Shown here: positions 1-9,096 of the stretch, in pieces | Numbering within the stretch: the first letter of the stretch is position 1 | Layout of the letters: each line of letters starts with the position of its first letter | Source: Thermoflexus hugenholtzii JAD2 | GTDB taxonomy: Bacteria > Chloroflexota > Anaerolineae > J036 > Brachytrichaceae | Assembly (NCBI GenBank): GCA_945877855.1 | Contig: CAMDWA010000019.1 | Location: forward strand, 1-43,917 | DNA length: 43,917 bases | Direction: 5' to 3' | Position numbers and translations under genes: made by a program | The notes under the pieces: generated by a model | Database searches by the model: none | What the model was told of the DNA's origin: nothing | Seen by the model: the letters and a program-made list of their open reading frames with translations, nothing else

Positions 1-601
1 CGTCGCTCATGGCTGGCACATAGGCCCCACCGGCGGTGCAACTGCCCATGACACAGGCAATTTGCGGGATGCCTTTGGCGCTCATGGTGGCTTGGTTATA
101 AAAAATGCGCCCAAAATCATCGACATCTGGAAAAACTTCATCTTGCAAAGGCAAAAATGCGCCACCGCTGTCAACCAAATAAATACACGGCAAACGGTTC
201 TCGAGCGCAATTTGTTGGGCACGCAAGTGTTTTTTTACCGTTAACGGGTAATAAGTGCCACCTTTAACAGTCGCATCGTTGGCGATGATCATGCACGGAA
301 TACCGTGAATTGGGCCGATACCCGTCACCACGCCTGCACCGGGGGCATCGCCATCATAGAGCGCGTAGGCAGCTAAGGGCGATAATTCTAAAAAAGGCGC
401 ATCGTCATCCAGCAGCTTGTCGATACGGTCACGCACAAACAATTTGCCCTGCTCTTGATGACGGGCTTGGGCGGTGCTGCCACCGCCGCTACGAATCTGA
501 GCGAGTCGTTGGCGCAATTGCTCAACCAAGGTACGATGATGCTGGGCGTTGGCCTGAAATGAGCCAGACTGTGGGTCGAGTTGAGTTTCAATGGAAATCA
601 T
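1..601 (-). CDS. Acyl-CoA carboxylase carboxyltransferase (beta) subunit, methylcrotonoyl-CoA carboxylase type; 3' part outside window
   Basis: The first 200 residues are present, starting at the ATG at 601-599 ([10 protein letters not shown]); the rest lies beyond the left edge. The family is about 530 residues long. Visible motifs are [35 protein letters not shown] and [17 protein letters not shown], typical of the beta subunit of methylcrotonoyl-CoA carboxylase, which moves carboxyl from biotin to the acyl-CoA in leucine breakdown. Propionyl- or geranyl-CoA carboxylase beta subunits are related, so the substrate is inferred. No clear Shine-Dalgarno precedes the ATG. An octamer-array hairpin separates it from the next gene upstream on the same strand. 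The biotin-carrying alpha subunit is not in the window. Confidence 0.9.
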   Translation of the reverse strand, partial: MISIETQLDPQSGSFQANAQHHRTLVEQLRQRLAQIRSGGGSTAQARHQEQGKLFVRDRIDKLLDDDAPFLELSPLAAYALYDGDAPGAGVVTGIGPIHGIPCMIIANDATVKGGTYYPLTVKKHLRAQQIALENRLPCIYLVDSGGAFLPLQDEVFPDVDDFGRIFYNQATMSAKGIPQIACVMGSCTAGGAYVPAMSD

Positions 602-622
602 GTTTTGAGATGGGTGGCAGGG

Positions 623-692
623 TGACAGGGTGACAAGGTGAGGGGGTGACAAGGTGAATTACATGTCACCCTGTCACCTTGTCACCCTGTCA
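623..692. repeat. Foldback built from 8-nt GTGACARG units
   Basis: Arms 623-651 and 664-692 pair over 29 bp with two mismatches around a 12-nt loop. Each arm is a short tandem array of GTGACAGG/GTGACAAG octamers. It lies just past the stop of the solute-binding protein gene and before the carboxylase gene, so it may end transcription of the former, though no T-run follows the stem. Confidence 0.8.
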
Positions 693-695
693 TCA

Positions 696-2159
696 TTAAG
701 GTGCCCAAATTTCAATCGGCGGGGGCGGCACTTTGAGCCATTTTTGCGCCAATTTGGTGAGAGATGAATCGGCTTGCATGTCTTGCAAGTTCAGGTTCAT
801 CAAATCGCGCCATTCCGAATCATTTTCGGCAAACACCAAGCCCACTGGCGAAGTAAAACGCGCCAACGGCCCTGTATAGACGCTGGATGGCTGAAAGATC
901 GGGTAGCTAAAATCAAACAAGCGCTCATTGGCCGGGCTAATGCTGACGCCACCCACCCCCATATCAATCTGCCCCGATTTTAAGGCATCGGTCAGCGAAT
1001 TGCCCTTGAGATCGATAAACTCGACCCGCGCCGGATCGGGCAAACGCCGTGCCAATTCGACCACCATTTCAACTTCATAGCCCAATGCATCATTTTTAAA
1101 ATCCCAACTGGCAAAGGGCAGGTTTTGGGTGCTAATCCCCACGCGCAGGAGTTTATTGTTTTTGACCTGGTCTAACGTGCGTTTAAGGTTGACATTGGCC
1201 GGTAAGGCCGCCAGTTGCAAATCGGCTTCGCCCTGTAATGGGCGCGCCACCGCAGGCGGGGCCGTGCCAAACCATTTGCGGTGCAGCGTAGCAAAGCTGC
1301 CATCGGTCATCATTTTGCTTAGGGTAAAGTTGACAAACCCCTGCCACGCCGAGTCGTTTTCGGCCAACAACACCCCTACAGGGTAACGCGACAAAACCGA
1401 CAACACCGCTAATTGCGGGTCACGGCTGGCTTCGTAACGCAAACGCCGCCAATTACCAGCGATGGCGTTTAAGCGCCCAGCCTTTAATTCTTGAAACGCC
1501 TTGCTATAAGACCCCATCGATTGCAAGGTCATGGTGACGGCTAAACCATTTTGCAGGTCACGCAGGGCATACGTAGTATCGAGATCGACCCACCCCACCG
1601 ACTTGCGGGCAAGATCACGCGGCTCTTTGGCGGTGTTGGCCTTAATCAACAGCGCCTCGCCATCTTCTAAATAGGTAATGCCAAAATCAGCGATTTCTTC
1701 GGTGGTTTTTGAATGAAGAAAACCGCCCATCGCAATATCAATTTCACGCGTCGCAAGTTTTTGCGGGGCCGAGCCAAATGTCACTTGAATAAACTCGACT
1801 TTATCGGGACCGCCTAGCCAACGGGTGGCAAATTCACGCGCAATATCAAGGTCTAAGCCTTCAAGGTCGCCTTTGTCATTTACAAAGCTAAGGGGCGGGG
1901 CATCGTAACGCATCCCCACCCGCAATTTACCGCGCCGTCGCACCACTTCGGCAGTCGAAATCTCTGACGGCACGGCGGTTGGAATGACAGCGGCACGAAT
2001 AGCAGCGGGAGTAGGTTCAACTCGCAATAGTTTGCCCACATCTAACTGATTACGGATTGAGGCGGGAATTGAATTACAACCTGCGAGTATGACGCTAAGA
2101 CAAATACTCGCCCAATGGGTTAGACCGAAAATAGATTTTTTTTTCATCAATTTGAGCAT
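696..2159 (-). CDS. Lipoprotein with two tandem family 3 solute-binding domains
   Basis: A 487-residue exported lipoprotein: basic start, hydrophobic segment and lipobox VILAGC (Cys about residue 28), so it is probably lipid-anchored outside the membrane. Two SBP_bac_3-like modules follow. The first, about residues 75-300, starts RRGKLRVGMRYDAPPLSF and contains EGLDLDIAREFATRW. The second, about 330-480, starts NNKLLRVGISTQNLPFASW and contains GYEVEMVVELARRL. These modules usually bind amino acids or similar polar ligands for ABC importers. No permease or ATPase is adjacent, so it may be an orphan receptor. The start is ambiguous: GAGGG touches the first ATG and lies 12 nt before a second (MKKKS). 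Confidence 0.85.
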   Translation of the reverse strand: MLKLMKKKSIFGLTHWASICLSVILAGCNSIPASIRNQLDVGKLLRVEPTPAAIRAAVIPTAVPSEISTAEVVRRRGKLRVGMRYDAPPLSFVNDKGDLEGLDLDIAREFATRWLGGPDKVEFIQVTFGSAPQKLATREIDIAMGGFLHSKTTEEIADFGITYLEDGEALLIKANTAKEPRDLARKSVGWVDLDTTYALRDLQNGLAVTMTLQSMGSYSKAFQELKAGRLNAIAGNWRRLRYEASRDPQLAVLSVLSRYPVGVLLAENDSAWQGFVNFTLSKMMTDGSFATLHRKWFGTAPPAVARPLQGEADLQLAALPANVNLKRTLDQVKNNKLLRVGISTQNLPFASWDFKNDALGYEVEMVVELARRLPDPARVEFIDLKGNSLTDALKSGQIDMGVGGVSISPANERLFDFSYPIFQPSSVYTGPLARFTSPVGLVFAENDSEWRDLMNLNLQDMQADSSLTKLAQKWLKVPPPPIEIWAP

Positions 2160-2219
2160 CCCTCAACTTGTAAAACGCGAGATCATGATGATATTTTAAC
2201 GTGATGAGATTGTCCCTAC

Positions 2220-2225
2220 TATAAT
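2220..2225 (+). promoter_or_regulatory. Candidate -10 element of miaA (TATAAT)
   Basis: A perfect TATAAT lies 11 nt before the miaA ATG. TTAACG, 18 nt upstream, is a weak -35 match. Transcription would begin only a few bases before the ATG, and there is no Shine-Dalgarno. Confidence 0.5.
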
Positions 2226-2236
2226 CCAAGCGAAAA

Positions 2237-3115
2237 ATGAATGCACAAGCAAAATTAGTCATCATTATTGGCCCAACTGCGGTGGGCAAATCGGCCAAGG
2301 CGATGGCTTTGGCAAGCGAGATCGACGGCGAAATTATTTCATCTGATTCACGCCATGTATACCGTGGCATGGATATTGGAACCAACAAACCGACTGCGGA
2401 TGAACAAGCCAAGGTTCGGCATCATTTGCTCAATTTGCGTGACCCCCACGAGGCGTTTTCATTGTCTGAATATTTAGACTTGGCGCGTAATGCCATTGAC
2501 GATATCAGCGCACGCGGCAAAACGCCGATGTTGGTCGGTGGCACCGGGCAATATGTGCGGGCAGTGATCGAGGGCTGGCAAGTGCCAGAAGTGCCACCCA
2601 ATGAAGAGATACGCCGGCATTGGACTAATTTTGCCGAAACCCATGGCATTGAAGCCTTGAACCGCGAATTGATCAAACGCGACCAAGCCGCCGCCACCAC
2701 CATCGACCCGCGCAATGTGCGGCGGGTCATTCGGGCGCTTGAGGTGATTGAAGTGACCGGCCAAAAATGGAGTGAGTTGCAACGCAAAAACCCGATGGAT
2801 TCGGGCGCGTTGCAAATTATTAATGTGTCAATGCCGCGTGAAGCCTTGTATGAACGCGCCGATGCCCGTATTTTGCAGATGATGGAAGACGGCTGGCTAG
2901 ACGAAACCAAGCGTCTGCTTACATTTTTGACATCGGTTGGCGTTGATGCCGCTAAAGCCAAAACCTTGCCATCGATGTCGGCTTTGGGCTATGGCGAAAT
3001 GATCGATATGGCGCTCGGCCAATTGTCAATGGCCGATGCCATCACCCGCATCAAGGCCGATACCCGCCGCTTTATTCGCATGCAAGATGCTTGGTTTAGA
3101 CCCTATTGGAAATAA
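2237..3115 (+). CDS. miaA: tRNA dimethylallyltransferase MiaA
   Basis: 292 residues, normal for the family. MiaA transfers the dimethylallyl group to N6 of A37 in tRNAs that read UNN codons. Visible features are the P-loop GPTAVGKS (residues 12-19), the substrate loop ISSDSRHVYRGMDIGTNKP, the VGGTGQYVRAVIEGW motif and the C-terminal RRFIRMQDAWFR segment. The start at 2237 leaves the usual short N-terminus before the P-loop strand. Its stop lies 2 nt before the start of the next gene, so the two are probably co-transcribed. The upstream TATAAT suggests a nearly leaderless message. Confidence 0.96.
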   Translation: MNAQAKLVIIIGPTAVGKSAKAMALASEIDGEIISSDSRHVYRGMDIGTNKPTADEQAKVRHHLLNLRDPHEAFSLSEYLDLARNAIDDISARGKTPMLVGGTGQYVRAVIEGWQVPEVPPNEEIRRHWTNFAETHGIEALNRELIKRDQAAATTIDPRNVRRVIRALEVIEVTGQKWSELQRKNPMDSGALQIINVSMPREALYERADARILQMMEDGWLDETKRLLTFLTSVGVDAAKAKTLPSMSALGYGEMIDMALGQLSMADAITRIKADTRRFIRMQDAWFRPYWK

Positions 3116-3117
3116 TA

Positions 3118-3543
3118 ATGACAACCATTGCCCAAATTCCAGCCCATTCGCGTGATCTATTAGAACGCCCGTTATTGATGACGTTATCGACCCAACTGAA
3201 TGATGGCAGCGCCCAACTTACGCCAGTTTGGTTTAATTACGACGGCACCTATATTTACTTTAACAGCGAAAAAGACCGTCTGAAACATCGAATTTTGCGG
3301 CAACGTCCGCAGGTGTCGCTCATCATTCTCGACCCCGATGATCGGGCGCGCTGGCTAGCCGTGCGCGGGCGGGTGATTGAAATGGTAGACGATGTCGATT
3401 GGGTGCATATTAATGCGCTCACCCAGCGCTATATGGGCGTACCCACCTTTGGCGCACCGCCCGATGAAAAACGGGTGCGCTTTAAAATTCAGCCAGAGCA
3501 TGTCACGGCGGTTGAAAAATATGCCCCCGCACCAGCCCATTAA
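3118..3543 (+). CDS. PPOX-class flavin/F420-binding split-barrel protein
   Basis: 141 residues from the ATG at 3118 (MTTIAQIP); an in-frame ATG at 3106 overlaps the miaA stop and is less likely. The fold is the pyridoxamine-5'-phosphate-oxidase-like split barrel: LMTLSTQLNDGSAQLTPVWF, then YIYFNSEKDRLKHR and WLAVRGRVIEM. Such proteins (Rv1155-like) bind FMN or F420 and reduce small molecules; the real substrate is unknown. It follows miaA directly and overlaps the convergent glycosyltransferase stop by 3 nt. Confidence 0.82.
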   Translation: MTTIAQIPAHSRDLLERPLLMTLSTQLNDGSAQLTPVWFNYDGTYIYFNSEKDRLKHRILRQRPQVSLIILDPDDRARWLAVRGRVIEMVDDVDWVHINALTQRYMGVPTFGAPPDEKRVRFKIQPEHVTAVEKYAPAPAH

Positions 3544-4787
3544 GCCGAAGTGATACGCTGATAAACCGATTGTAATTTGGGCACAATCTGCCCCCAATCA
3601 AACTGCCAGGCAAAATTAAGCGCCTGTTGGCTGAGTTGCGCCCCAAGCTCGGCGTTTGCTAACAGGCGGCAAACACTTGCCGCAAACTCGGCTGCCGAGT
3701 CGGCAATACATGCATTTTCGCCATGTTGCAGATCAAAGCCCTCACAACCGGCGCGGGTGGTGACAATGGGGCATTCGAGCGCCATCGCCTCAAGCAATTT
3801 AAAACGCGTGCCCCCCCCCACACGCAGCGGCGCAACATACACATCGGCCTGCATAATATAGCTACGAATGTCATCAACCGCACCCGTGATGACAATATTG
3901 GGGTTGCTGCGCAAAATGTCTAAACGCGGGCTTGGTTTTTGCCCCACAATTTGAAATTTCACCGCCGGAAAGGTTTGTTGCACAAGCGGTAACACTTGGG
4001 TAGCAAACCACAAAACCGCCTCGATATTCGGGCGATAATCCATCTTACCAGTAAAAATCAAGGTTTGTGGCGTGCCACTCGGTTTGTTTTGCTGGGCATT
4101 TTGGGCAGCCTGATACGCGGCGATGTCGATGCCATTGGGGATGACATGCGGTCGCAGCGTGGGTTCTAATGCTTGCAAAGCGCTGGCATCTTGGGCCGAC
4201 ACGCACAAGGTGGCATGAGCAGCCGTGGCAACGCTACGCTCAAAGGCGCGTAAACGCTGCCATTGCAAGAGTGAATAGGCGGCGGCATGCCAGCGTTGGG
4301 GCTTACGGGCATCCGCCAAACAATTGCGCTGCTGCAACACATATTCGCAATTGTGGTCATCAAACACCACCGGCACAGGCAAATGCGCCGCAACTTTAGA
4401 CGGCGGCAACAGATACCGCGCCATCTCGATGCCCTCAATTTGCACAATATCAAAATGATTTTGGCGCAACCATTCTGCCAGTTTTTGGGCAAACGCTGGC
4501 GACCATAACCGCCAACCCATGTCGGGCAAGGCTGAGGTCAATAGGGTGCGCAAGCGGTCTTGGCTGCGGCGGCGTGGCACCGCAAAAGTGGCAATTTGGG
4601 CACAAGCAGCGTGTAGAGGGGCCAAGTCGTGTTGCTCATGCGCCGCTTGGCCGCCAATATTCTCATCAAACGACAACAACCAAACCTCGTGCTGTTTGGC
4701 GATGCCCGACAGCAAGCCCCAATTACGCATGGCCGTGCCTTGGCGTGGGGGGTAAGGCAATTGCGGTGTTAGAAAGAGAATACGCAT
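3540..4787 (-). CDS. Glycosyltransferase, GT4-like (GT-B fold)
   Basis: 415 residues. The N-terminal Rossmann half begins MRILFLTPQLPYPPRQGTAM and ends with the hinge HVIPNGIDIAAYQ. The C-terminal donor half has LIFTGKMDYRPNIEAVLWF, VQQTFPAVKFQIVGQKP and VYVAPLRVGGGTRFKLLEAM, where the conserved Glu contacts the nucleotide sugar. The layout resembles sugar transferases of polysaccharide or exosortase-linked clusters. Acceptor and donor cannot be read from the sequence. The gene lies 12 nt downstream of the GDSL hydrolase stop on the same strand, so they may be co-transcribed. Confidence 0.88.
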   Translation of the reverse strand: MRILFLTPQLPYPPRQGTAMRNWGLLSGIAKQHEVWLLSFDENIGGQAAHEQHDLAPLHAACAQIATFAVPRRRSQDRLRTLLTSALPDMGWRLWSPAFAQKLAEWLRQNHFDIVQIEGIEMARYLLPPSKVAAHLPVPVVFDDHNCEYVLQQRNCLADARKPQRWHAAAYSLLQWQRLRAFERSVATAAHATLCVSAQDASALQALEPTLRPHVIPNGIDIAAYQAAQNAQQNKPSGTPQTLIFTGKMDYRPNIEAVLWFATQVLPLVQQTFPAVKFQIVGQKPSPRLDILRSNPNIVITGAVDDIRSYIMQADVYVAPLRVGGGTRFKLLEAMALECPIVTTRAGCEGFDLQHGENACIADSAAEFAASVCRLLANAELGAQLSQQALNFAWQFDWGQIVPKLQSVYQRITSA

Positions 4788-4799
4788 GGTGATAAGGTC

Positions 4800-5843
4800 T
4801 TAGGGTCGCCGCGTCGCGGTTGGCGTGCTTGTCGTGGCAACTGTGCCAGTCATCACAGGGGTGCTTGTCATCGTGCTGGCAAATTCAGGCGTAATTGCCA
4901 AATTATTTAGCACCAGCGACATAAATACGGGGCCAGCAGTCGGTGTCGGGGTGACGGTTGGGGTTGGCGATGCGGTGGGGGTCGGAGTGACAGGCACAAG
5001 ACTGGCTGCGACGGCACACAATCCCTTCATCCACACTTCGGCTATTTTTTGATAGCCGCTTTCGTTAGGGTGCAATAGGTCGTAAATATCTTCAGGCCCA
5101 ACCACCGCAAACATATCGACCACATAGACCTTGTGCCCTTGGGTCACACGCAGCGCCGCCAAATTTTCAATATCGGCATTCAGCGCGGTCATGATCTCGG
5201 TTTTACCTTCGACTTTGTTACGCGGAATCTTGGCTACCACCAGATGTGCGCCCGGCCATTTGGTCAGCACTTTCTCCATGAGGGTGTTGTAATTTTGCAC
5301 ATTTTCAGCATGCGGGGTTTCATCACTCAACACATCATTGGTGCCAGCCATCAACAAAATAACATTGGGCTGAAAGCTATTCATGCCAAATTCAACCAAA
5401 TTTGATAAGTGGTAGGTGTAAGACCCGCGGTATCCTTCATGATTATCATTCTCACTTGGGGGGCCAAGCGGGCCGCGCCCGTGTTGCCCACCCACATATT
5501 TAAATGAAAAACCGCGCTGATTCAATTTATTCAATAAATAACCGCGATAACTGCCAGCATCGCTGTCTAAACCAGCGGTTAATGAGTCTCCCAGCGGCAA
5601 AATATCAAAATTGATGGGGGGAATTGGGCAATAGCCAATGGGGCTTGGCGTGGCCGTAGGAATCAGCGTCGCTGTCGCGGTTGCCGTTGGCGTTAGCGTT
5701 TCCGTCGGCGTTATCGTCGGTGTTTCGTCGAATGGCGCAGAATACGTTGAATACGTTTGAGATTGCACAGAAAAGGCCACGCCGCCAATAAAGGCCATCA
5801 CCCCGCCCAAACGCAAGATCGATGAAAATTTCTGAAGGTTCAT
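4800..5843 (-). CDS. Exported SGNH/GDSL hydrolase with Thr/Pro-rich linkers
   Basis: 347 residues. A hydrophobic segment at about 13-28 is a signal peptide or anchor. A Thr/Pro/Ala linker (about 40-70) precedes the SGNH domain (about 75-285). The domain has LPLGDSLTAG (nucleophile Ser), GTND, and the Asp/His pair in DLLHPNESGY. A second Thr/Pro linker follows, then GPVFMSLVLNN and a low-complexity tail. SGNH enzymes are esterases, lipases or carbohydrate deacetylases; the substrate is unknown. FMSLV resembles the aromatic-Leu/Met-Pro/Ser-Leu motif in three other exported proteins here. No clear Shine-Dalgarno is seen. Confidence 0.85.
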   Translation of the reverse strand: MNLQKFSSILRLGGVMAFIGGVAFSVQSQTYSTYSAPFDETPTITPTETLTPTATATATLIPTATPSPIGYCPIPPINFDILPLGDSLTAGLDSDAGSYRGYLLNKLNQRGFSFKYVGGQHGRGPLGPPSENDNHEGYRGSYTYHLSNLVEFGMNSFQPNVILLMAGTNDVLSDETPHAENVQNYNTLMEKVLTKWPGAHLVVAKIPRNKVEGKTEIMTALNADIENLAALRVTQGHKVYVVDMFAVVGPEDIYDLLHPNESGYQKIAEVWMKGLCAVAASLVPVTPTPTASPTPTVTPTPTAGPVFMSLVLNNLAITPEFASTMTSTPVMTGTVATTSTPTATRRP

Positions 5844-5889
5844 GATGAAGTGAAGATGAAAGAGGATTATCTTCTCAAAAAGATGTCAT

Positions 5890-5962
5890 GCCGAATCCAC
5901 TATCACTTCGTGTGTGGCAAGGGCTTTGCCCGCTTCACATACGAAGTGATGGTGAATTCAGC
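5890..5962. repeat. 73-nt foldback repeat, copy B
   Basis: An imperfect inverted repeat around the loop AGGGCTTTGCCC, preceded by GTCAT and followed by GCGAAAAT. It has the same length, loop core and flanks as 38574-38646, so the two belong to one dispersed family. It lies past the aminotransferase stop and upstream of the GDSL gene. Confidence 0.75.
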
Positions 5963-5999
5963 GAAAATAGGTCACGGCCAACCGTGCCCTGAATGCAAC

Positions 6000-7220
6000 T
6001 TAAGCCAATTCAAGCGCAGCTTTGATCCGCGCAATGCCCTCTTGAATGCTGGACATCGCCAACGCATAGGACAAACGCGCATAGCCGGGCGCGCCAAAGG
6101 CTTCGCCATGCGTAAGCCCCACTTTGGCCTCGGACAACAAATACAAGGCCACTTCTTCAGACGTATTCAGCACGCGCCCATTCTTGAGCGGCTTGCCAAA
6201 CAAGCCGCGCAGGTCTGGGAAAACGTAAAATGCGCCCGGTGGGTTGGCGCACTTGATGCCCGGAATCTCATTGAGGGCATTCACGATCCAAGCACGGCGT
6301 TCCTTAAATGCCGCAACCATTTTGGCAATTTCGTCATCGAGATTGGCGGTATAAGCCTTAAGGGCGGCGTGTTGCGACACCGATGAAGGGTGAGAGGTGC
6401 TATGGCTTTGCACTTTGCCCATCGCCTTGGCATATTCATCCCGCGAGGTGGCGGCAAAACCAATCCGCCAACCCGTCATCGCCACCGATTTCGACAAGCC
6501 ATTGATCACAATGGTGCGGTCGATCAAATCGGGCGCAACCTCGAGCCAACGGGCATACGCACCGTCATAGACAATATTGTCATACAACTCATCGGTCAAC
6601 AAAATGGCCTGATTGCCACGCATCCAATCCGCAATCATTTCAAGCTCGGCGCGGGTATACACCGAGCCGGTGGGGTTAGACGGCGAGCACAGCAGAATCA
6701 TGCGAGTATTGGCGGTGGTGTGCTGGTCGAGCATTTCGCGCGTCAGCTTAAACTCAGTTTCGATGCCCGTTGGAATGATGACGGGGGTCGCATCGGCCAA
6801 CTTCACCATTTCGGGGTAGCTCACCCAATACGGGGCGGGCACAATCACTTCGTCGCCGCTGTCGCACAAGGCCATAATCGCCAAGAAAATAGCTTCTTTG
6901 CCGCCATTGGTCACAATAACATTTTGCCATTTGTAATCATATTCGGTTTGGGTCTTTAGCTTTGCCACAATCGCCTTACGCAACGGCATGGTGCCGCCGG
7001 CAGGCGTATATTTGGTTAGATTGGTATTGATGGCATCATGACCTTGATCTTTGATGGCACTCGGGGTCGGGAAATCTGGCTCGCCCGCGCCAAATGAAAT
7101 GACAGGGATACCAGCAGCACGCATCTCGGCAACTTTGCCCTCAACGGCTTGGGTAGCAGAGGCAGCAACCCGTTGGGTGCGTTTGCTGGTGCGAATTGGG
7201 ATTTGGTTTGCGTTACTCAT
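6000..7220 (-). CDS. PLP-dependent class I/II aminotransferase, aspartate aminotransferase-like (subgroup Ib)
   Basis: 406 residues. The PLP lysine is in NGLSKSVAMTGWRIGF, and the subgroup Ib motifs VISFGAGEPDFPTP, KYTPAGGTMPLRKAI, LLCSPSNPTGSVY and LTDELYDNIVYDG are visible. Enzymes of this type use aspartate with 2-oxoglutarate; some also accept prephenate or other amino acids, so the substrate is not certain. The N-terminal RTSKRTQRVAASATQAVEGK fits the family start. A TATACT hexamer 8 nt before the ATG and the absence of a Shine-Dalgarno suggest leaderless expression. Confidence 0.93.
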   Translation of the reverse strand: MSNANQIPIRTSKRTQRVAASATQAVEGKVAEMRAAGIPVISFGAGEPDFPTPSAIKDQGHDAINTNLTKYTPAGGTMPLRKAIVAKLKTQTEYDYKWQNVIVTNGGKEAIFLAIMALCDSGDEVIVPAPYWVSYPEMVKLADATPVIIPTGIETEFKLTREMLDQHTTANTRMILLCSPSNPTGSVYTRAELEMIADWMRGNQAILLTDELYDNIVYDGAYARWLEVAPDLIDRTIVINGLSKSVAMTGWRIGFAATSRDEYAKAMGKVQSHSTSHPSSVSQHAALKAYTANLDDEIAKMVAAFKERRAWIVNALNEIPGIKCANPPGAFYVFPDLRGLFGKPLKNGRVLNTSEEVALYLLSEAKVGLTHGEAFGAPGYARLSYALAMSSIQEGIARIKAALELA

Positions 7221-7228
7221 GGGGCGCG

Positions 7229-7234
7229 AGTATA
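7229..7234 (-). promoter_or_regulatory. Candidate -10 element of the aminotransferase gene (TATACT)
   Basis: On the minus strand TATACT is followed by exactly 8 nt and then the ATG. Initiation 7-8 nt after the hexamer would fall on the ATG itself. No convincing -35 box is seen. Confidence 0.45.
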
Positions 7235-7275
7235 CAATTAAGCGCAGAATCGTTACGCGACCAAGATCGCCAAAC

Positions 7276-8979
7276 TCATCGTGATGATTGAACTAAAGGC
7301 ATAAACGACTTAACTTGGGCCGATTGGGTGCTTAAGCGCAACAACGTAATCGAATAAGGCGCAAAGGTATAGTCACGCAACACCGTTTGCCCATTTTGGC
7401 TAACCAAAGGCAGCGGCGGGGCATTCGATAAATCATCGGCGGGCGTGGCAACACCATTGTAAATTGCTGCCGTATCGTCAAGGCCAGTTGAGCGCAGGGT
7501 AAAAGCATCACCCGCATTGATAAACAATGGCCCCAATGCCCCCTGCACACTAATATTACTGCTGATATTGTTGCTGGTTTTATTAATCGCCAACAAAGTA
7601 ATCGCCCCATCGACGGTATGACCGGCATAAACCGATAATTGGTTGGCGGCGCTAAACGAATGAGACACCCCCAACATCGCTGACCCAAACTTGCCCCATA
7701 TCGGCAAAACATAATAAGCCGGGGTGCGTTGCAATTGATGATCGATGCGAATAAGCCCAAAATCAGTATCGGTAATATCATCCCCCGAAGCCATATTCCA
7801 TTGATTCGCCATACCATAGCCTTGCGCCGCCATTTGCCCAATGCTATCGGCCATAAACAAGGCATAGGCCGTCGTTAAATGCAACTTGTTGGTTTGGGGC
7901 AGGGTGGCACGGGTGGCAAGGCTATATTGTGTGACCGCAATTGGAATATTTTTGCCGGGGGCCAAGGTTTTCATGGCCCCATCAATATCTGTTTTGATGG
8001 CTTGCCAAGTGCCAAATGCTTGGGTAATAATTTGCTGGCCGGTGCTGGCAATTGGGGCTGCGTCATTAAATGGAAAATGATGCACCGTATAAAAACCCAT
8101 CACCTCCCCAGCCCCAGCAATCACCTTATTGCCCCAATTGTTATATTGGGTTTGGCTGATCCAGCCCACTGCGCCCAGTTGAATACTTGAATCGACGGCT
8201 TTCATGGCCGTATTAAAGTCAATAAAGCCATCTCGATGGTTTACGCCGACACCTTTGCCTCTTACATACTCATCCGCATCACAAGTCCAATAAATTTCCC
8301 AGCCCGATGCAATACAATTTTTATTGCCATAAAGCTCATTGCCCACCTGCCACCACTGCACACCCAACGGCTCGGTATAACCGCGACTGGCACGCAATTG
8401 CGCCCACGCCCCAACCGTTTGCCAGTCGAAACCATTTTGGTCAATCCCAATACGGGTGTTATCATCGATACGACCATTAAAAAAAGCCACCAATGCGGCA
8501 GCTTCTTTGGCTGTGCCATTGGGATTCACCGTCCACATCAAATTACTATCGGTGGCTTTGGCCAAACCGATATAGTCGCTCGGTCGGGCCGCCCAAAACC
8601 AAGCATCACCACAAGGCTGCGTCTTGGGTTGGTTGACCCCCAATTCACAACTTAGCCACCCATATTGATTGCCCCAACTGCTGCCCGGGGCGCGTAACAG
8701 GGTCACGCCAGTCGCTTTTACCCGCTGCTGAAATTGGGCATTCGCCAAGCGATCGGTTTTCTCGCTGCCGATCCACGCTGGCAAATTGCTGCCCAGCAAA
8801 TTGGGGTTAAATGGGCCAATCGCCTGATTGGCGTAAATGGTAATTTGATGATCGGCATCTGGCGATTGCCGATGAATATCAGGCGCAACGGATGCACTTA
8901 ATTGAGGCGAAGCAGTTAACAACAATAACAATAACCCTAAGGTTATGCCACCCAATCGACAATAGCGGCCATTTTTCAT
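7276..8979 (-). CDS. Secreted glycoside hydrolase-like protein (clan A TIM barrel, GH39/51/79-like)
   Basis: 567 residues with a signal peptide (GGITLGLLLLLLTASPQLSA). After a short beta region comes a TIM-barrel-like part with LLRAPGSSWGNQYGW and WWQVGNELYG; the Glu of the NE pair is the expected acid/base. VMGFYTVHHFPF lies at about 275-290 and NIPIAVTQYSLA at about 345-355. The usual nucleophile Glu is not obvious: the latter stretch reads VTQYS where retaining enzymes of this clan commonly have a Glu. It may be diverged or inactive. A C-terminal beta-sandwich ends in KSFMPLVQSSR, the tail motif seen in other exported proteins here. AGGTGA lies about 5 nt before the ATG. Confidence 0.75.
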   Translation of the reverse strand: MKNGRYCRLGGITLGLLLLLLTASPQLSASVAPDIHRQSPDADHQITIYANQAIGPFNPNLLGSNLPAWIGSEKTDRLANAQFQQRVKATGVTLLRAPGSSWGNQYGWLSCELGVNQPKTQPCGDAWFWAARPSDYIGLAKATDSNLMWTVNPNGTAKEAAALVAFFNGRIDDNTRIGIDQNGFDWQTVGAWAQLRASRGYTEPLGVQWWQVGNELYGNKNCIASGWEIYWTCDADEYVRGKGVGVNHRDGFIDFNTAMKAVDSSIQLGAVGWISQTQYNNWGNKVIAGAGEVMGFYTVHHFPFNDAAPIASTGQQIITQAFGTWQAIKTDIDGAMKTLAPGKNIPIAVTQYSLATRATLPQTNKLHLTTAYALFMADSIGQMAAQGYGMANQWNMASGDDITDTDFGLIRIDHQLQRTPAYYVLPIWGKFGSAMLGVSHSFSAANQLSVYAGHTVDGAITLLAINKTSNNISSNISVQGALGPLFINAGDAFTLRSTGLDDTAAIYNGVATPADDLSNAPPLPLVSQNGQTVLRDYTFAPYSITLLRLSTQSAQVKSFMPLVQSSR

Positions 8980-9052
8980 CGTTTCACCTATTGCATCTAT
9001 TGTGTTGCAAGTGTATTAAGCTTGATGCAAGGTTATTATTTAAAGCGGCAAA

Positions 9053-9084
9053 CAAAAAAGGCGGCGACCATTTCGGTCGCCGCC
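9053..9084 (-). terminator. Intrinsic terminator of the AIM24-like gene
   Basis: A 10-bp GC stem (GGCGGCGACC / GGTCGCCGCC) at 9060-9084 has a 5-nt loop. In minus-strand sense it is followed by a run of T residues (complement of A-rich 9053-9059). It lies just past the stop at 9097. This is the most classical terminator in the window. Confidence 0.9.
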
Positions 9085-9096
9085 CCAATCGTTGAC